This document shows positions 26,659-35,217 of a DNA stretch of 64,000 nucleotides, piece after piece. Under the pieces are notes generated by a model. The model was not told the DNA's origin and did not search any database. It saw only the letters and a program-made list of their open reading frames with translations. Every line of letters starts with the position of its first letter. Position 1 is the stretch's first letter. Source of the stretch: an uncultured Bacteroidia bacterium (lineage in GTDB: Bacteria > Bacteroidota > Bacteroidia > Bacteroidales > F082); NCBI GenBank assembly GCA_902794155.1, contig CADBGN010000005.1, positions 1 to 64,000 on the forward strand. Direction: 5' to 3'. The position numbers and the translations under genes are program-made.

Positions 26659-26946
26659 ATGGAAACTATTTACAACTTAGCAAAGAAGATTAACAGCCAG
26701 ATCATATCGGCAAAGCCATACGAGCCGTTTTACGTCAGCAATGATGGCAACGATGTTATTTACACTGGCGAGATGAACAACAATCAAATCGAGGTGTTTT
26801 TCGCCACTGTCATCAACGGTGAGCCTACTGCGGCTTGTGTACATTATAGGTACAAGGATGCCAAGGAAACAATTGGTATTGCGGCAATAGTGAAACATTT
26901 CTACGAAGATGCTGTTGATACAGTGAAAAAACTGAACGATGAATAA
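26659..26946 (+). CDS. Small hypothetical protein
   Basis: This 95-residue acidic protein has no signal peptide or TM segment. It starts METIYNLAKKINSQI and ends VDTVKKLNDE, with a central set of short beta strands (DVIYTGEMNNNQIEVFFATV). The family is not recognised. It stands alone: an AT-rich leader before it and a strong terminator 18 bases after it make a genuine gene likely. Confidence 0.7.
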   Translation: METIYNLAKKINSQIISAKPYEPFYVSNDGNDVIYTGEMNNNQIEVFFATVINGEPTAACVHYRYKDAKETIGIAAIVKHFYEDAVDTVKKLNDE

Positions 26947-26962
26947 CTGGTAAAAACAAGAA

Positions 26963-26998
26963 GGCTGGCACTTTTTTAGTGCCAGTCATTTTTTTTTC
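26963..26998 (+). terminator. Rho-independent terminator of the 95-aa gene
   Basis: CTGGCACT pairs with AGTGCCAG over 8 bp with a 5-T loop, followed by CATTTTTTTT. Confidence 0.9.
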
Positions 26999-27069
26999 GA
27001 TATTACATGCAATTGTGGACATAGTTGAGTAAAAATAAAACAGCGGCGTATTGCCGCTGCGTAAGATAA

Positions 27070-28962
27070 CTATAGAATCACATAGCCGTTTTCCCTATGC
27101 CCATCAATTGTCCTTTGTGTTTCGTTGCAAGCTATCAGACCTTTCAAATCGCTCGCCTTGGCGGTTTCCCGCACGCCCACTTTGCTATAAACGCATTGCA
27201 AAATATGCTTTACATCCTTCAAGGTGTAGAATTGGCCTTGGACGAACTGGGCCGCCACCTCTTGCTTGGTGATTTCATGCAAGCCGATGGAGTCTATTTC
27301 TTTTCTTATATTCGCTTCTTTGTACGAGAGGGAGCGCAACCGGTCCGGTCCTAAAGTGTTGTAGTAGATTTTCATCTCGGAAGGAATTTGCGGCAGCCAC
27401 TCAAGCAGCTCTTTGCAATCGGGACATTCATTGAGGAACTGACAGTATATCTCCATTTTGTTTTCGAAAGAGCCGATGAAAGACTTGAGGAACAATTGTA
27501 TCCTTGGGTCGTCAGATATTGATTTCGTCGAGTCCTCAATTGAACGCATAACCTGACAACCATTCGCGTACTGGCTCTTTTGAATGTCCCACGCTCGGAT
27601 CTCGTTGAACATGGCTAGCTCATTGAATACCACCCTTTGGGAACCGCGTATTGTGTCATCTATTACCGCAACATAATTCTTGCTGAATTTGTCTTTTTGT
27701 TGACTTGAGCGATATACATCCCCCAGCCCAAATCTAATTGCTTCATCGCATTTGTTGTAGTTCTCGATCAAACCTTTCGACAAATTCGCCTTGTTTTGAA
27801 TCTTATTCCTAAACGCCAACTCGTTTTTCTCGTCGAAATCCATCATGGTCTTGTAGTAGAAGGTTGCATCGTATCTAAACAAGTTGCTTCCTAAACGCTG
27901 CCTTCCCATAATTTGAGGCAGGTCAAGGGATATGTCGAGCGCGAGGTTGTCGATGTTGATGTTGCTGAAGATGTAAGTGTATGCGCATGGGGAATAGAAA
28001 TCGACCCCTTCGAAGGCACACTTTGTCACGAAGGTAAAGGTCTTGTGTGGTTTCCCTTCCTGCGGCGCATGCCCTATCTCGAAACCTTTGTTTTTCAATC
28101 GTTTCCTGTTATCTTCGTTGACCGCGCAGATAATGTTCGTATCTAGTGGGGTCAGTGCGTTGTCCTTGGCGATGTCAAGGATGAGGGAAACGTCGTTGAT
28201 ATAAAACACCGCCTCGTCCGAATAAACCATCTTGCCACCCACCATTTTGTTCATGAAATAGCCGCTAGCCCTATATCCATCAATGATTTTCTTCGCTGTT
28301 GTTCGCGGGGATTGTTTCAAATATGGCTTCATCTCGATGTTTGAGCAATGTATTGACGAAGGTGGCCATACCAACTCCACATAAGGAAGGCCATTGAAAT
28401 ACCCCATTGCGTCCAAATAATACTCGATGTATGGCGTCGCCGAGACGAACACGACATTGTTCATCTGCCTTAAAGCCTCAAGAAACTCTATCTCCACGAC
28501 GCCCTTGAAGGAAGAGTCGGTGAACATTGTCTGCATCTCGTCCACAACAACCCTGAACCGATCCAGCATTTTGCTTTCTGCCAATGCTTGCGCAACATGT
28601 TTGAAGGAATCGTAGCTGACAAGGATTTTCTCTGTTTGAGTGCTAAACGGGGAGTTGCACCTTCCGATATAAGCCTTTGTGCTGTTTATCAGGTCTATCA
28701 CGGGAGATGACCTGTCGCCGAATTTCCTGAACTCATGCACCTTCCCGATGAATCTTGGTGAATTGGCCTTACAGTGCATCAACTCCAACCTCGCGCAGCA
28801 CAGAATGGTCGGGGTGTCGTCTGAAAGGAACATCGTTGTGGCTCCGCATCCCGTAATGGTCTTGTCCAAAATAAAACTGCCTTGCGGAAATTGTGATTGA
28901 ATGTTTTCGCAATCACTCAAATGAAAAATACCATCTGGTATTAAAATCTCTGTTTTTTTCAT
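27070..28962 (-). CDS. SF2 helicase-like ATPase of accessory region
   Basis: From the ATG at 28962 this is a 630-residue protein. Helicase-type motifs are visible in order: P-loop-like ILDKTITGCGATT near residue 35, a Walker B-like VVVDEMQT near 145, motif III-like VFVSATP near 175, FEGVDFY near 310 and motif VI-like LPQIMGRQRLG near 345. The C-terminal 250 residues are helical and unfamiliar. The GCGATT P-loop variant is seen in helicase-like proteins of Bacteroidota phages and mobile elements. The upstream in-frame TTG codons (to 29145) run through a highly structured intergenic region and are not used. It ends the operon radical SAM - 345-aa protein - structured region - helicase. Confidence 0.75.
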   Translation of the reverse strand: MKKTEILIPDGIFHLSDCENIQSQFPQGSFILDKTITGCGATTMFLSDDTPTILCCARLELMHCKANSPRFIGKVHEFRKFGDRSSPVIDLINSTKAYIGRCNSPFSTQTEKILVSYDSFKHVAQALAESKMLDRFRVVVDEMQTMFTDSSFKGVVEIEFLEALRQMNNVVFVSATPYIEYYLDAMGYFNGLPYVELVWPPSSIHCSNIEMKPYLKQSPRTTAKKIIDGYRASGYFMNKMVGGKMVYSDEAVFYINDVSLILDIAKDNALTPLDTNIICAVNEDNRKRLKNKGFEIGHAPQEGKPHKTFTFVTKCAFEGVDFYSPCAYTYIFSNINIDNLALDISLDLPQIMGRQRLGSNLFRYDATFYYKTMMDFDEKNELAFRNKIQNKANLSKGLIENYNKCDEAIRFGLGDVYRSSQQKDKFSKNYVAVIDDTIRGSQRVVFNELAMFNEIRAWDIQKSQYANGCQVMRSIEDSTKSISDDPRIQLFLKSFIGSFENKMEIYCQFLNECPDCKELLEWLPQIPSEMKIYYNTLGPDRLRSLSYKEANIRKEIDSIGLHEITKQEVAAQFVQGQFYTLKDVKHILQCVYSKVGVRETAKASDLKGLIACNETQRTIDGHRENGYVIL

Positions 28963-28999
28963 ATATAATTTTTTTTTCTTGTTATGATGTTGAAATATT

Positions 29000-29386
29000 G
29001 TGGTAATGATAGGGACTGGCAGACAACGAACAATACACATGATGGTCTGTGATGGAAAAAATCCATCACATTCTTCATCTTCTGCGAATCTGAAGAAATA
29101 CCACCCAATTGATGCTTCCTCTTGCGGTTGATAAACAAACCGCAAGAGACGGTAAAGTCGAATGCAATGAGGCTTTACCAGTTAACAGGTAAGAGGATTC
29201 CATTGCATTACATCCTCTTACCTTCCAGATTTTCCAAATCTGATGATAATACCGGATTGTTGACTATTTTGTACTTGTCAAACTGCATAGTTTTTTCACC
29301 GAGTTTGGTCGATTGTATTAATGCATAGCACATTTTTACTGTTTTTGCCCCAAAAAGTATGCAGTTCCAGTCCCTATCATCCACCA
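29000..29386 (-). ncRNA. Candidate large structured RNA between two operon genes
   Basis: The 544-base gap 28963-29506 holds an unusual density of perfect inverted repeats. A 14-bp stem joins 29006-29019 (ATGATAGGGACTGG) to 29367-29380, extended by GGT with ACC. Just inside it, 29281-29289 pairs with 29358-29366. Between them are hairpins at 29048-29070 (9 bp), 29071-29097 (7 bp), 29119-29148 (11 bp), 29151-29179 (7 bp), 29188-29222 (11 bp), 29226-29242 (7 bp) and 29342-29356 (6 bp). The loops of the 29151 and 29188 hairpins contain AATGCAATG and CATTGCATT, which are fully complementary: a possible kissing-loop. The strand is not certain; minus is chosen because the flanking genes run that way. 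No known RNA class was recognised. Confidence 0.6.
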
Positions 29387-29463
29387 TGTCTCTTTGCAGA
29401 TTTTTTTCACATGCAGGACGCAATTCCTATTGAGGGCATTTTTATTGTTACACGGTTCCATTC

Positions 29464-29493
29464 AAAGGGGCTAGCTGTTACACCAGCCCCTTT
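29464..29493 (-). terminator. Hairpin after the 345-aa gene
   Basis: AAAGGGGCT pairs perfectly with AGCCCCTTT around a 12-base loop, 13 bases beyond the stop codon at 29507. There is no T-run on either strand, so it may be an mRNA-stabilising or processing hairpin rather than a true terminator. Confidence 0.45.
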
Positions 29494-29506
29494 GGCATGG
29501 AGGTGA

Positions 29507-30544
29507 TTATTTGTACAAGCTCAATACATCGATGACATCTTCGTCATCCATCATTATCTTCCCATCAAATACTTCTTTATAACAATCCAAAAGCATTTGT
29601 TCTGGAAAAGACTTTGTTGACAGCACCCTTGAAAAAGCGAAGAGCTGCGAATAGTATTCTTGATACCCTTGCAACACATACAATTCATTATATCCAACGA
29701 GCAATAGTTTACAAGCTTCAGCATCTTTTGCTTTATTATCTCCAATAACAGTATATGGTCCCACAGTAACAAGATCAAGTCCCCGCAACAAAATGTCTAC
29801 GACTTGATAATAATCGTCCGCACAAGTTGTAAAATACAAAGTGTAGAGATTTGTTGCTGGTTCATCTTTAAGTTTATTCCATGGACTCGAATTAATGCTC
29901 AACTGAAGCAATTCGACAACGTATTCGCCATATTCTGGCTTTTTTGCATAAGGTCTTGATCTTAATATTGGCTCTTCTTTCAATACATCTAACAGATTAG
30001 GGCTGTCTTCTATTTCAATGTCATCAATTTCAATGTCATCAATTACATTACTAGTTAAAGTCAATTCCGCCAATCCCCAGACTTTTTCATATTCCCTGAT
30101 TGTCGCCATAGCAATCTGCGGGAATAACACTTCGCAAGGTGTCGAATATAATATGGATTCCAATAAAAAAACGTCATTACCTTTGTAAACCATATACATC
30201 ATGTTTGTATTACTTCCATAGTAATAATCGTTTTTTATGCGCAAGGCTTTGATTTCATCACATGTTAGCGTGTTAAGCGCCATTTCCTTGCAATTTGAAG
30301 TAAAATAAAGCCGCCATCCTTTGTAGGTAAACACCACATATTTGATGTCTTCTTTATAAGGTTCCTCCAATTCAAAAAGCATGTTGAAGCCACGGTCTTC
30401 ACACCTCTTCGCAATGAGTTTTTGGACAAGTGGATCGAATATGTCTCCTTTAGGGATATCGTAGTTGTTTGCCGAGAATTCATAAAGATTATCGGTTTCA
30501 TACGCATCGCATTCTTTTATACTTGAATATTTTCTTTTTTCCAT
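29507..30544 (-). CDS. Hypothetical protein with tandem IDDIE repeat
   Basis: This 345-residue acidic protein has no signal peptide or TM segment. It is Tyr- and Asp-rich (KYSSIKECDAYETDNLYEF at the N-terminus) and has no motif I recognise. An exact 15-bp tandem duplication at 30013-30042 encodes a repeated IDDIE unit near residue 170, in a linker between two halves. It follows the radical SAM gene by 11 bases, so co-transcription is likely, and precedes the structured region and the helicase gene. Confidence 0.75.
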   Translation of the reverse strand: MEKRKYSSIKECDAYETDNLYEFSANNYDIPKGDIFDPLVQKLIAKRCEDRGFNMLFELEEPYKEDIKYVVFTYKGWRLYFTSNCKEMALNTLTCDEIKALRIKNDYYYGSNTNMMYMVYKGNDVFLLESILYSTPCEVLFPQIAMATIREYEKVWGLAELTLTSNVIDDIEIDDIEIEDSPNLLDVLKEEPILRSRPYAKKPEYGEYVVELLQLSINSSPWNKLKDEPATNLYTLYFTTCADDYYQVVDILLRGLDLVTVGPYTVIGDNKAKDAEACKLLLVGYNELYVLQGYQEYYSQLFAFSRVLSTKSFPEQMLLDCYKEVFDGKIMMDDEDVIDVLSLYK

Positions 30545-30555
30545 AATGATGTGTT

Positions 30556-31323
30556 TTAAGTTTGTATTTCTTTCGCATACTTAATTATGCTTTCTTTCCA
30601 ATAAATCTTTTCATCAGGTACCAATCGCCGGACATAACTGATGAAGTCCCTGACGTTTTGAGGCGTGTAGCTGGGCTTCTCCCCGCTGATTATGCCTATT
30701 TTATAAAAATCGCAGAAGCCATGTGAATCTTGGATCATCTTGTATGAGCTTCTCAAGTCGACAATCGGCTCAATACTCGCCCACGTATAAATGCCTTTCT
30801 CATGAAGCATTCTCATTGCCTCAATCCTCTCCTGGTTGGGGCTGGCGTTCGGCTCGCGGTCATCCCTTCCCGTCAGTGTGAATCCGACGGCGAGTTTAGA
30901 GATGTCGCATGCCCCCAACACCCCTTGGAATGATTGATGATTTAGAAAGTCGGCGCGTTTGGTGAGTATCATAACTTTCACGCCTTCATCGATAGCGGTC
31001 TTTATGCATTTCATGTTCAAGTCTATCGTTTGAGGAAGGCACGGGTCGCTGGTAAAAGTGAAAAACAGATATCCGCTCCCATCGCCAATAATCTCGGTCT
31101 TGTGCTCCGACAGTTCCTTGCAAAAGATTTTATAGGCTCGCTCTGGGGTTCCGCCAAGTGTTTTTTTCACCACTGGAGTTGATACGCCCAATACCGCCTG
31201 TGTTATGCCTCTTTTCAGATAGCAATAATCACATTCATTTGTACACCCGTTATAAAGGTTGCACGCCCATTCAGAATACTCTCCGGCTTTTCCTTTTGGC
31301 CGGTAAATAGAATTATAACTCAT
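30556..31323 (-). CDS. Radical SAM protein, SplB-like
   Basis: This 255-residue protein has the radical SAM cluster motif C-x3-C-x2-C in NGCTNECDYCYLK near residue 27. FTFTSDPCLPQT near 90 and VMILTKRADFL near 117 also fit the spore-photoproduct-lyase-like / Rv2578c-like branch of TIM-barrel radical SAM proteins. It should bind a 4Fe-4S cluster and cleave S-adenosylmethionine. The substrate is unknown; nucleic acid is possible given this branch and the helicase gene in the same operon. It is the first gene of the minus-strand operon and is divergent from the 31505 gene. Confidence 0.85.
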   Translation of the reverse strand: MSYNSIYRPKGKAGEYSEWACNLYNGCTNECDYCYLKRGITQAVLGVSTPVVKKTLGGTPERAYKIFCKELSEHKTEIIGDGSGYLFFTFTSDPCLPQTIDLNMKCIKTAIDEGVKVMILTKRADFLNHQSFQGVLGACDISKLAVGFTLTGRDDREPNASPNQERIEAMRMLHEKGIYTWASIEPIVDLRSSYKMIQDSHGFCDFYKIGIISGEKPSYTPQNVRDFISYVRRLVPDEKIYWKESIIKYAKEIQT

Positions 31324-31504
31324 TTTAATAAAATTTTAAATTATAATTTTTTGATTTTTACACCATTAAGAATTTGGTCGGCTTTAAATGGCGTATTTTC
31401 GTCTTTAGTTGTCCGACATAGCGCTGAAACGTCAAAAACGCAAGTGACAGCCCTCGTTCCCCTTATTTGCGATATAAAAAAATCAATTAAAAAATGGTAG
31501 AACA

Positions 31505-31846
31505 ATGATTTTGAGAAATCTGTATGAAGCGTTGTTTGGTGAACGACATTCCGAACAGCCTTCCAAGAACACTAATGAAATGTCGCACCTCACACCCATT
31601 ACAATCGTTCCGAGCCAGTTCAATGATGACGTTGAGCGTTTGAAGGATTACGTGGGTGCAGAATATTGGAAGTCCGGGCTGGTGATAGAGCTTTATTTGC
31701 AAGAGCTCTTATCCATCTGCCCGAGAGATAGAAAACGCTCTGACGCATACAAGAAGCTCATTGATTACTTGGCCGACGAGCAGAATATAACTTTAATTAT
31801 TAAATCGAAAGGAGGCAACAAAGATGGCCAAACAACAAAAAATTAA
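31505..31846 (+). CDS. Small hypothetical protein upstream of HNH-like gene
   Basis: This 113-residue soluble protein starts MILRNLYEALFGERHSE and has a helical central region (QFNDDVERLKDYVGAEYWKSG). No family is recognised. Its end overlaps the start of the HNH-like gene by 23 bases in another frame, so the two are translationally coupled. It is divergent from the radical SAM operon. Confidence 0.7.
   Translation: MILRNLYEALFGERHSEQPSKNTNEMSHLTPITIVPSQFNDDVERLKDYVGAEYWKSGLVIELYLQELLSICPRDRKRSDAYKKLIDYLADEQNITLIIKSKGGNKDGQTTKN
31808..31815 (+). promoter_or_regulatory. Strong Shine-Dalgarno site
   Basis: AAAGGAGG lies 8 bases before the ATG at 31824 and supports that start. Such a strong site is uncommon in Bacteroidota, where most genes in this window lack one, and hints at a foreign or phage source. 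Confidence 0.6.
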
Positions 31847-32567
31847 CGGGAAAGACTGTAAGTATTATGTAGATGGTGCGATGTGGTCGTGCTATGACGG
31901 CAAGAGCTTTTTCTGCAAGAACAACAGCGGCGTAATGGAGCCGCTCAAGATAGTAAAGGATTCGTTGGGCTTGAAGGTGGTCAACGGCAGATGGAACAAG
32001 ACAATACCCGTTTCACTCGCTGTCGCTACATGTTTCGTAAACAAACCCGCTGGACGCCAAATGGTGGTGTTCAATGACGGGAATCCCGAGAACTGCTACT
32101 ACAAGAACCTTTCGTGGGCGCCGTATCATTACCATCAAACCACGACTGCTACTGTAGACCTTGCGGTAGTTAGTTCGATGTGCAAGGTCACTAGCAGCGG
32201 CGAAGTCGAAGTGGACGGCAACCCAACATATCCCTTGTATTATTGGAAGACGCCTACTGGGGATTATCAAATTGGTGACCCGTTCATATATGTCAATGCA
32301 GGCGACGGGATACATCATCAGCGCGTGAACATCGACGACATCATGCGCGACGCAGGCTATGTCCAGGGTGATGACGCGCAGATGAACGACCCCGTCATCT
32401 TACACCGTGATGGGAATTGGCTCAACTTTGCCACAAACAATCTTGAGTGGTGTGAGTCTACTGACCCCCGTTACGTTGCGTACAAAGCTGGCACACTTGC
32501 AGAGAAACAAAAAAAATGTAAAAAGCTAAACCCGGGGAAGACAGTGACATCCAGCTTGATCAGTTGA
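31824..32567 (+). CDS. Protein with two HNH-like half domains
   Basis: This 247-residue protein has two segments that resemble the end of phage HNH/NUMOD endonucleases. The first is around residue 70-100 (LAVATCFVNKPAGRQMVVFNDGNPENCYYKNLSWAP), where the usual VNHxDGNxxNN is degenerate. The second is near 190-215 (PVILHRDGNWLNFATNNLEWCES), which keeps the H-x-DGN-xx-N-NLEW pattern. Tandem degenerate copies suggest DNA binding rather than cutting. It has a strong Shine-Dalgarno site, is coupled to the 31505 gene and is followed by a terminator. Confidence 0.6.
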   Translation: MAKQQKINGKDCKYYVDGAMWSCYDGKSFFCKNNSGVMEPLKIVKDSLGLKVVNGRWNKTIPVSLAVATCFVNKPAGRQMVVFNDGNPENCYYKNLSWAPYHYHQTTTATVDLAVVSSMCKVTSSGEVEVDGNPTYPLYYWKTPTGDYQIGDPFIYVNAGDGIHHQRVNIDDIMRDAGYVQGDDAQMNDPVILHRDGNWLNFATNNLEWCESTDPRYVAYKAGTLAEKQKKCKKLNPGKTVTSSLIS

Positions 32568-32597
32568 GGGCGTTTGGGTTAAACAAGAAAAAAAAAA

Positions 32598-32630
32598 CGA
32601 ACAGCAGATTGACTTCTGCTGTTCTCTTTT
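32598..32630 (+). terminator. Rho-independent terminator
   Basis: GAACAGCAG pairs with CTGCTGTTC over 9 bp with an 8-base loop, followed by TCTTTTT. It ends the 31505-32567 pair. Confidence 0.85.
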
Positions 32631-32678
32631 TCGTTCATTTTTGCTTGTTCAAGACATACCAAGACAATTGTACGAATT

Positions 32679-33404
32679 TCATGGTTCTGCATTGACAAAA
32701 ACCGAAGGACATAAGATGGATGTTGTTGAGTCATAATTGATCCCAAGCACGCTCATTTCTTTTTCGATAGCCTTTTTAAACTGTTCTTCAGTAGCGTTAT
32801 AGTTAACGGTCTCATAGATCTGTTCCTTGCCATCTGGCCTTTCAACGACGCGTTTCCTATATCCGTTTACGAAATAAATATACAAAACCTTGGTCTTTAC
32901 CCCGTGCTTGTTTAACAATGCTGCTGTCGCCAATCTGTTGGCCAGTTGATAGTACTCTTTAAGCCAATCTCGTGTCACTGGAAGATGCGGTAATTGTTCT
33001 TGAAAATACCTAAGTATTTCCTCTTTAGAATCGCCCCCATGCTCTTCATTCCCAGACGAAAGTTCACTAATATGCGCTTTTGCTTCGACCAGATAAAGAG
33101 TTCCATTGTGTGTGAATACCGCATCCCAATTTTGCCAACTATCTCGACGGTTAATCCCAAAGCCCTCGTATTCTTTTTTTATTGCAGGGTATTGCTCGGG
33201 GAAAAGTCTTACCAAAAAAGACAATCCCATTAACTCCTTGTCTCCCGATATTACTTCTTTAGGATTTGCATAGTCGAAATCTTCCCAATGGAATTCTCCT
33301 TGGCCGATTGTCTCAGAAATAATCTTTTCAAATTGATTCCTATGATGCCCAAGAAATCTCATTAACTGGTATTCGCTACCATAACCATATCCAATTTGTG
33401 CCAT
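32679..33404 (-). CDS. PD-(D/E)XK nuclease-like protein
   Basis: This 241-residue protein has a nuclease-like core: NWDAVF at about residue 92, then LYLVEAKAHISEL, giving the D ... E-x-K arrangement of PD-(D/E)XK enzymes. Upstream helices start with the AQIGYGYGSEYQLMRFLGHHR motif. The C-terminal half is helical with KVLYIYFVNGYRKRV. It may be a small endonuclease or the degraded remnant of a restriction enzyme. No methylase is adjacent. A minus-strand 127-aa gene lies 43 bases upstream. Confidence 0.65.
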   Translation of the reverse strand: MAQIGYGYGSEYQLMRFLGHHRNQFEKIISETIGQGEFHWEDFDYANPKEVISGDKELMGLSFLVRLFPEQYPAIKKEYEGFGINRRDSWQNWDAVFTHNGTLYLVEAKAHISELSSGNEEHGGDSKEEILRYFQEQLPHLPVTRDWLKEYYQLANRLATAALLNKHGVKTKVLYIYFVNGYRKRVVERPDGKEQIYETVNYNATEEQFKKAIEKEMSVLGINYDSTTSILCPSVFVNAEP

Positions 33405-33447
33405 AATTATTTGTTTATTATTGTTTTACTGTTTATTTTCAATGCTG

Positions 33448-33831
33448 TCAATAAGAGAAAAGTGGCCATATTACAGTCTGTATATGATCCATACATTGCT
33501 CTATTTCTTGGTCCAAATAATTGACATCTAACACTTTGTCCAAATCGCTTATTGTGGTCCTAAGAATAAACTGGCTTGCTGTCGCACTGATGTTGTATCT
33601 TTGTGAAATTCTTTCTTTCGCTTCTTCTCCATCGTGACAACTTCTTATGGTGGCGATCAAATCTTCTATTTGAACGTTTTGGTAATGAAGGTTTTGAAGT
33701 TCCGACAAAGTGTTGACATGTTTCGCCAAGGCTTGGCAGATGTCGCCGAAATTCTCGGCGACAATCTGGTTAAGGTCTGCTTCAATGAACATGGTCGTTT
33801 TACCGTCTTTGTTTTCGATTTTGATGTCCAT
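33448..33831 (-). CDS. Small hypothetical acidic protein
   Basis: This 127-residue protein starts MDIKIENKDGKTTMFIEADLN and is otherwise helical (LATIRSCHDGEEAKERISQRY). No motif was recognised. It lies between the 185-aa protein gene (19 bases upstream) and the nuclease-like gene (43 bases downstream), and the three probably share a transcript. The spacing and clean ATG support it as a real gene. Confidence 0.65.
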   Translation of the reverse strand: MDIKIENKDGKTTMFIEADLNQIVAENFGDICQALAKHVNTLSELQNLHYQNVQIEDLIATIRSCHDGEEAKERISQRYNISATASQFILRTTISDLDKVLDVNYLDQEIEQCMDHIQTVIWPLFSY

Positions 33832-33850
33832 GAGGTTGTTTGTTTTAGGG

Positions 33851-34408
33851 TTATTGTTCCAGTAAATGTTGAAATTCAGGGTCTTTAACTACTTTCTTGA
33901 ATTCGACCACCACATTGGGCAGTTTCACGATGGGCTGGCCGAGCCGTGCGGTCACCGTGCCGTAGTTGTTAGCCTTCACCCACTCTACCACCTGGTTGCG
34001 CACTTCATTGTCAAAGTAGAGCTTCACCTGCAGCGGGGTCTTGATTTCGGCAGCGTTGGCGAGGGTGTTGTCAAGCTGGCCGTTCTCGATCGGATTCTCC
34101 ACGGTGATACCGAGCACGTAGGGCACGATGGCTCCGATGAGCGAGCCTTTGTCGGCTTCGGGGTTTACACCCATTTCCGTGCGAATTCCAGTCATCATTT
34201 TGCCCAGGACGAACATCCCCTCAGCCAGTCCTGCAGCGCAGATGGCATCCATCTCGGCGACCACGGCGGGGTGGTCTTCGCCCAGCTCGGGGAAGCGATA
34301 CCTGATTTTCATTTCAAGTTGGGTGCGGAAAGCGTCGATGTTGGCGCGAGCTTCCAATTTTTCTCTTCTCTTTCTCTCGTGTTCTTTGTGTGATTTTTTG
34401 TTACTCAT
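33851..34408 (-). CDS. Hypothetical protein of accessory region
   Basis: This 185-residue protein begins with a very basic stretch (NKKSHKEHERKRREKLEAR) followed by helices. A hydrophobic region around residues 95-115 (LIGAIVPYVLGITVENP) is not a clear TM helix. No family is recognised. It starts the cluster 34408-32679 on the minus strand. Base composition is richer in G+C than its immediate neighbours, which suggests a separate origin. Confidence 0.65.
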   Translation of the reverse strand: MSNKKSHKEHERKRREKLEARANIDAFRTQLEMKIRYRFPELGEDHPAVVAEMDAICAAGLAEGMFVLGKMMTGIRTEMGVNPEADKGSLIGAIVPYVLGITVENPIENGQLDNTLANAAEIKTPLQVKLYFDNEVRNQVVEWVKANNYGTVTARLGQPIVKLPNVVVEFKKVVKDPEFQHLLEQ

Positions 34409-34433
34409 AGTGGGTTGTTTTTGAAATTTTCGC

Positions 34434-34538
34434 CATTAATACGATTGAGAAATTCACAACGAATGAAAATTAAATGTAAATCAATATAAATCAGTGAAAT
34501 AAACAAAAATCAAACTGTGCGTAACTTTCGTGCGTAAG
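34434..34538. repeat. Integrase-upstream-like sequence, copy 1
   Basis: This 105-base stretch resembles the region before the truncated integrase at 36149-36253. Both start with C-A-x-TAATACGA, share ACAACGAATGAAA and end with two GTGCGTAA boxes exactly 13 bases apart (here 34517 and 34530). Confidence 0.55.
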
Positions 34539-34542
34539 AAAA

Positions 34543-35214
34543 TCAGTCTCCTTCTTTGCACGCCTTTGTTACATCGTCTCCTGGCCATCTATTGAAACGG
34601 ATAATCTTATCTGCCCACGGTCGCAAAGCTCCTTCCACTTCATCAAGTGACCAGAGAAAAGCAACAGGTTTCCCTTCGACAATACGCTTGAAACAAATGC
34701 TGTCGTATTTAATCCTTACGCTATTGTCTTTGTTCCTGTCGGCCAAATAAGTGAAGTATGAAGAAATAACGTTTTTTACTCTGCTAATGTCCGTCTCGCT
34801 TATTGGGTCAATTTCTCCATTGTATGCCCATCTGACGATAGTCAACAAATATCCCACTTGCCAATCATTCAGTTCCATGTCAAGTGTCTCAACAAGTGTT
34901 TTCGCTTCGCTTTGTTCCATGTCATTCTCAATAAGCCATTGTAACGACTTATTCCGAACAATGATTCTATTGTAAATGTACCTGGCGAACCTCTTGATCC
35001 ATTTGTCGCCTCTTTCGGTAGTAACATACTCTCCATCAATCATAGTGGCGAAGGGCAGTTTATATAGCGCCGCCAGAAGTAGATTTCCACTTCGTTTAAC
35101 AGGCGGGGATAAATCCACCGTTTGGATGGTCACTTGATAAGGCATCAGCTCCACTATTTGAAAGCGCATTGACTGCCCTTCAAATTCTTGCTCAAAGATA
35201 TCGTTCTGTTTCAT
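34543..35214 (-). CDS. Hypothetical protein, tandem paralogue A
   Basis: This 223-residue soluble protein starts KQNDIFEQEFEGQSMRFQI and carries RWAYNGEIDPISETDISRVK and the end VEGALRPWADK. The neighbouring gene encodes a homologue with KKNDIFEREFNGNVYRFKL, RWTCYGGIDPDDKNDIKRM and TEDALRPW at equivalent positions, so the two arose by tandem duplication. They share a domain layout of a beta-rich N-terminal part and a helical C-terminal part. No known family was recognised. The gap to paralogue B is 3 bases, so they are co-transcribed. Confidence 0.7.
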   Translation of the reverse strand: MKQNDIFEQEFEGQSMRFQIVELMPYQVTIQTVDLSPPVKRSGNLLLAALYKLPFATMIDGEYVTTERGDKWIKRFARYIYNRIIVRNKSLQWLIENDMEQSEAKTLVETLDMELNDWQVGYLLTIVRWAYNGEIDPISETDISRVKNVISSYFTYLADRNKDNSVRIKYDSICFKRIVEGKPVAFLWSLDEVEGALRPWADKIIRFNRWPGDDVTKACKEGD

Positions 35215-35217
35215 AAT

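Noticed and set aside
28963..29423. Short minus-strand ORFs (71 codons ending at 29208 and the in-frame extension of the helicase gene)
   Set aside because: They run through perfect hairpins and show no recognisable protein pattern; coding is possible but the RNA structure explains the sequence better.
28963..29506. Group II or group I intron as explanation for the structured region
   Set aside because: No domain V-like hairpin, no reverse transcriptase or intron endonuclease and no typical intron ends were seen.
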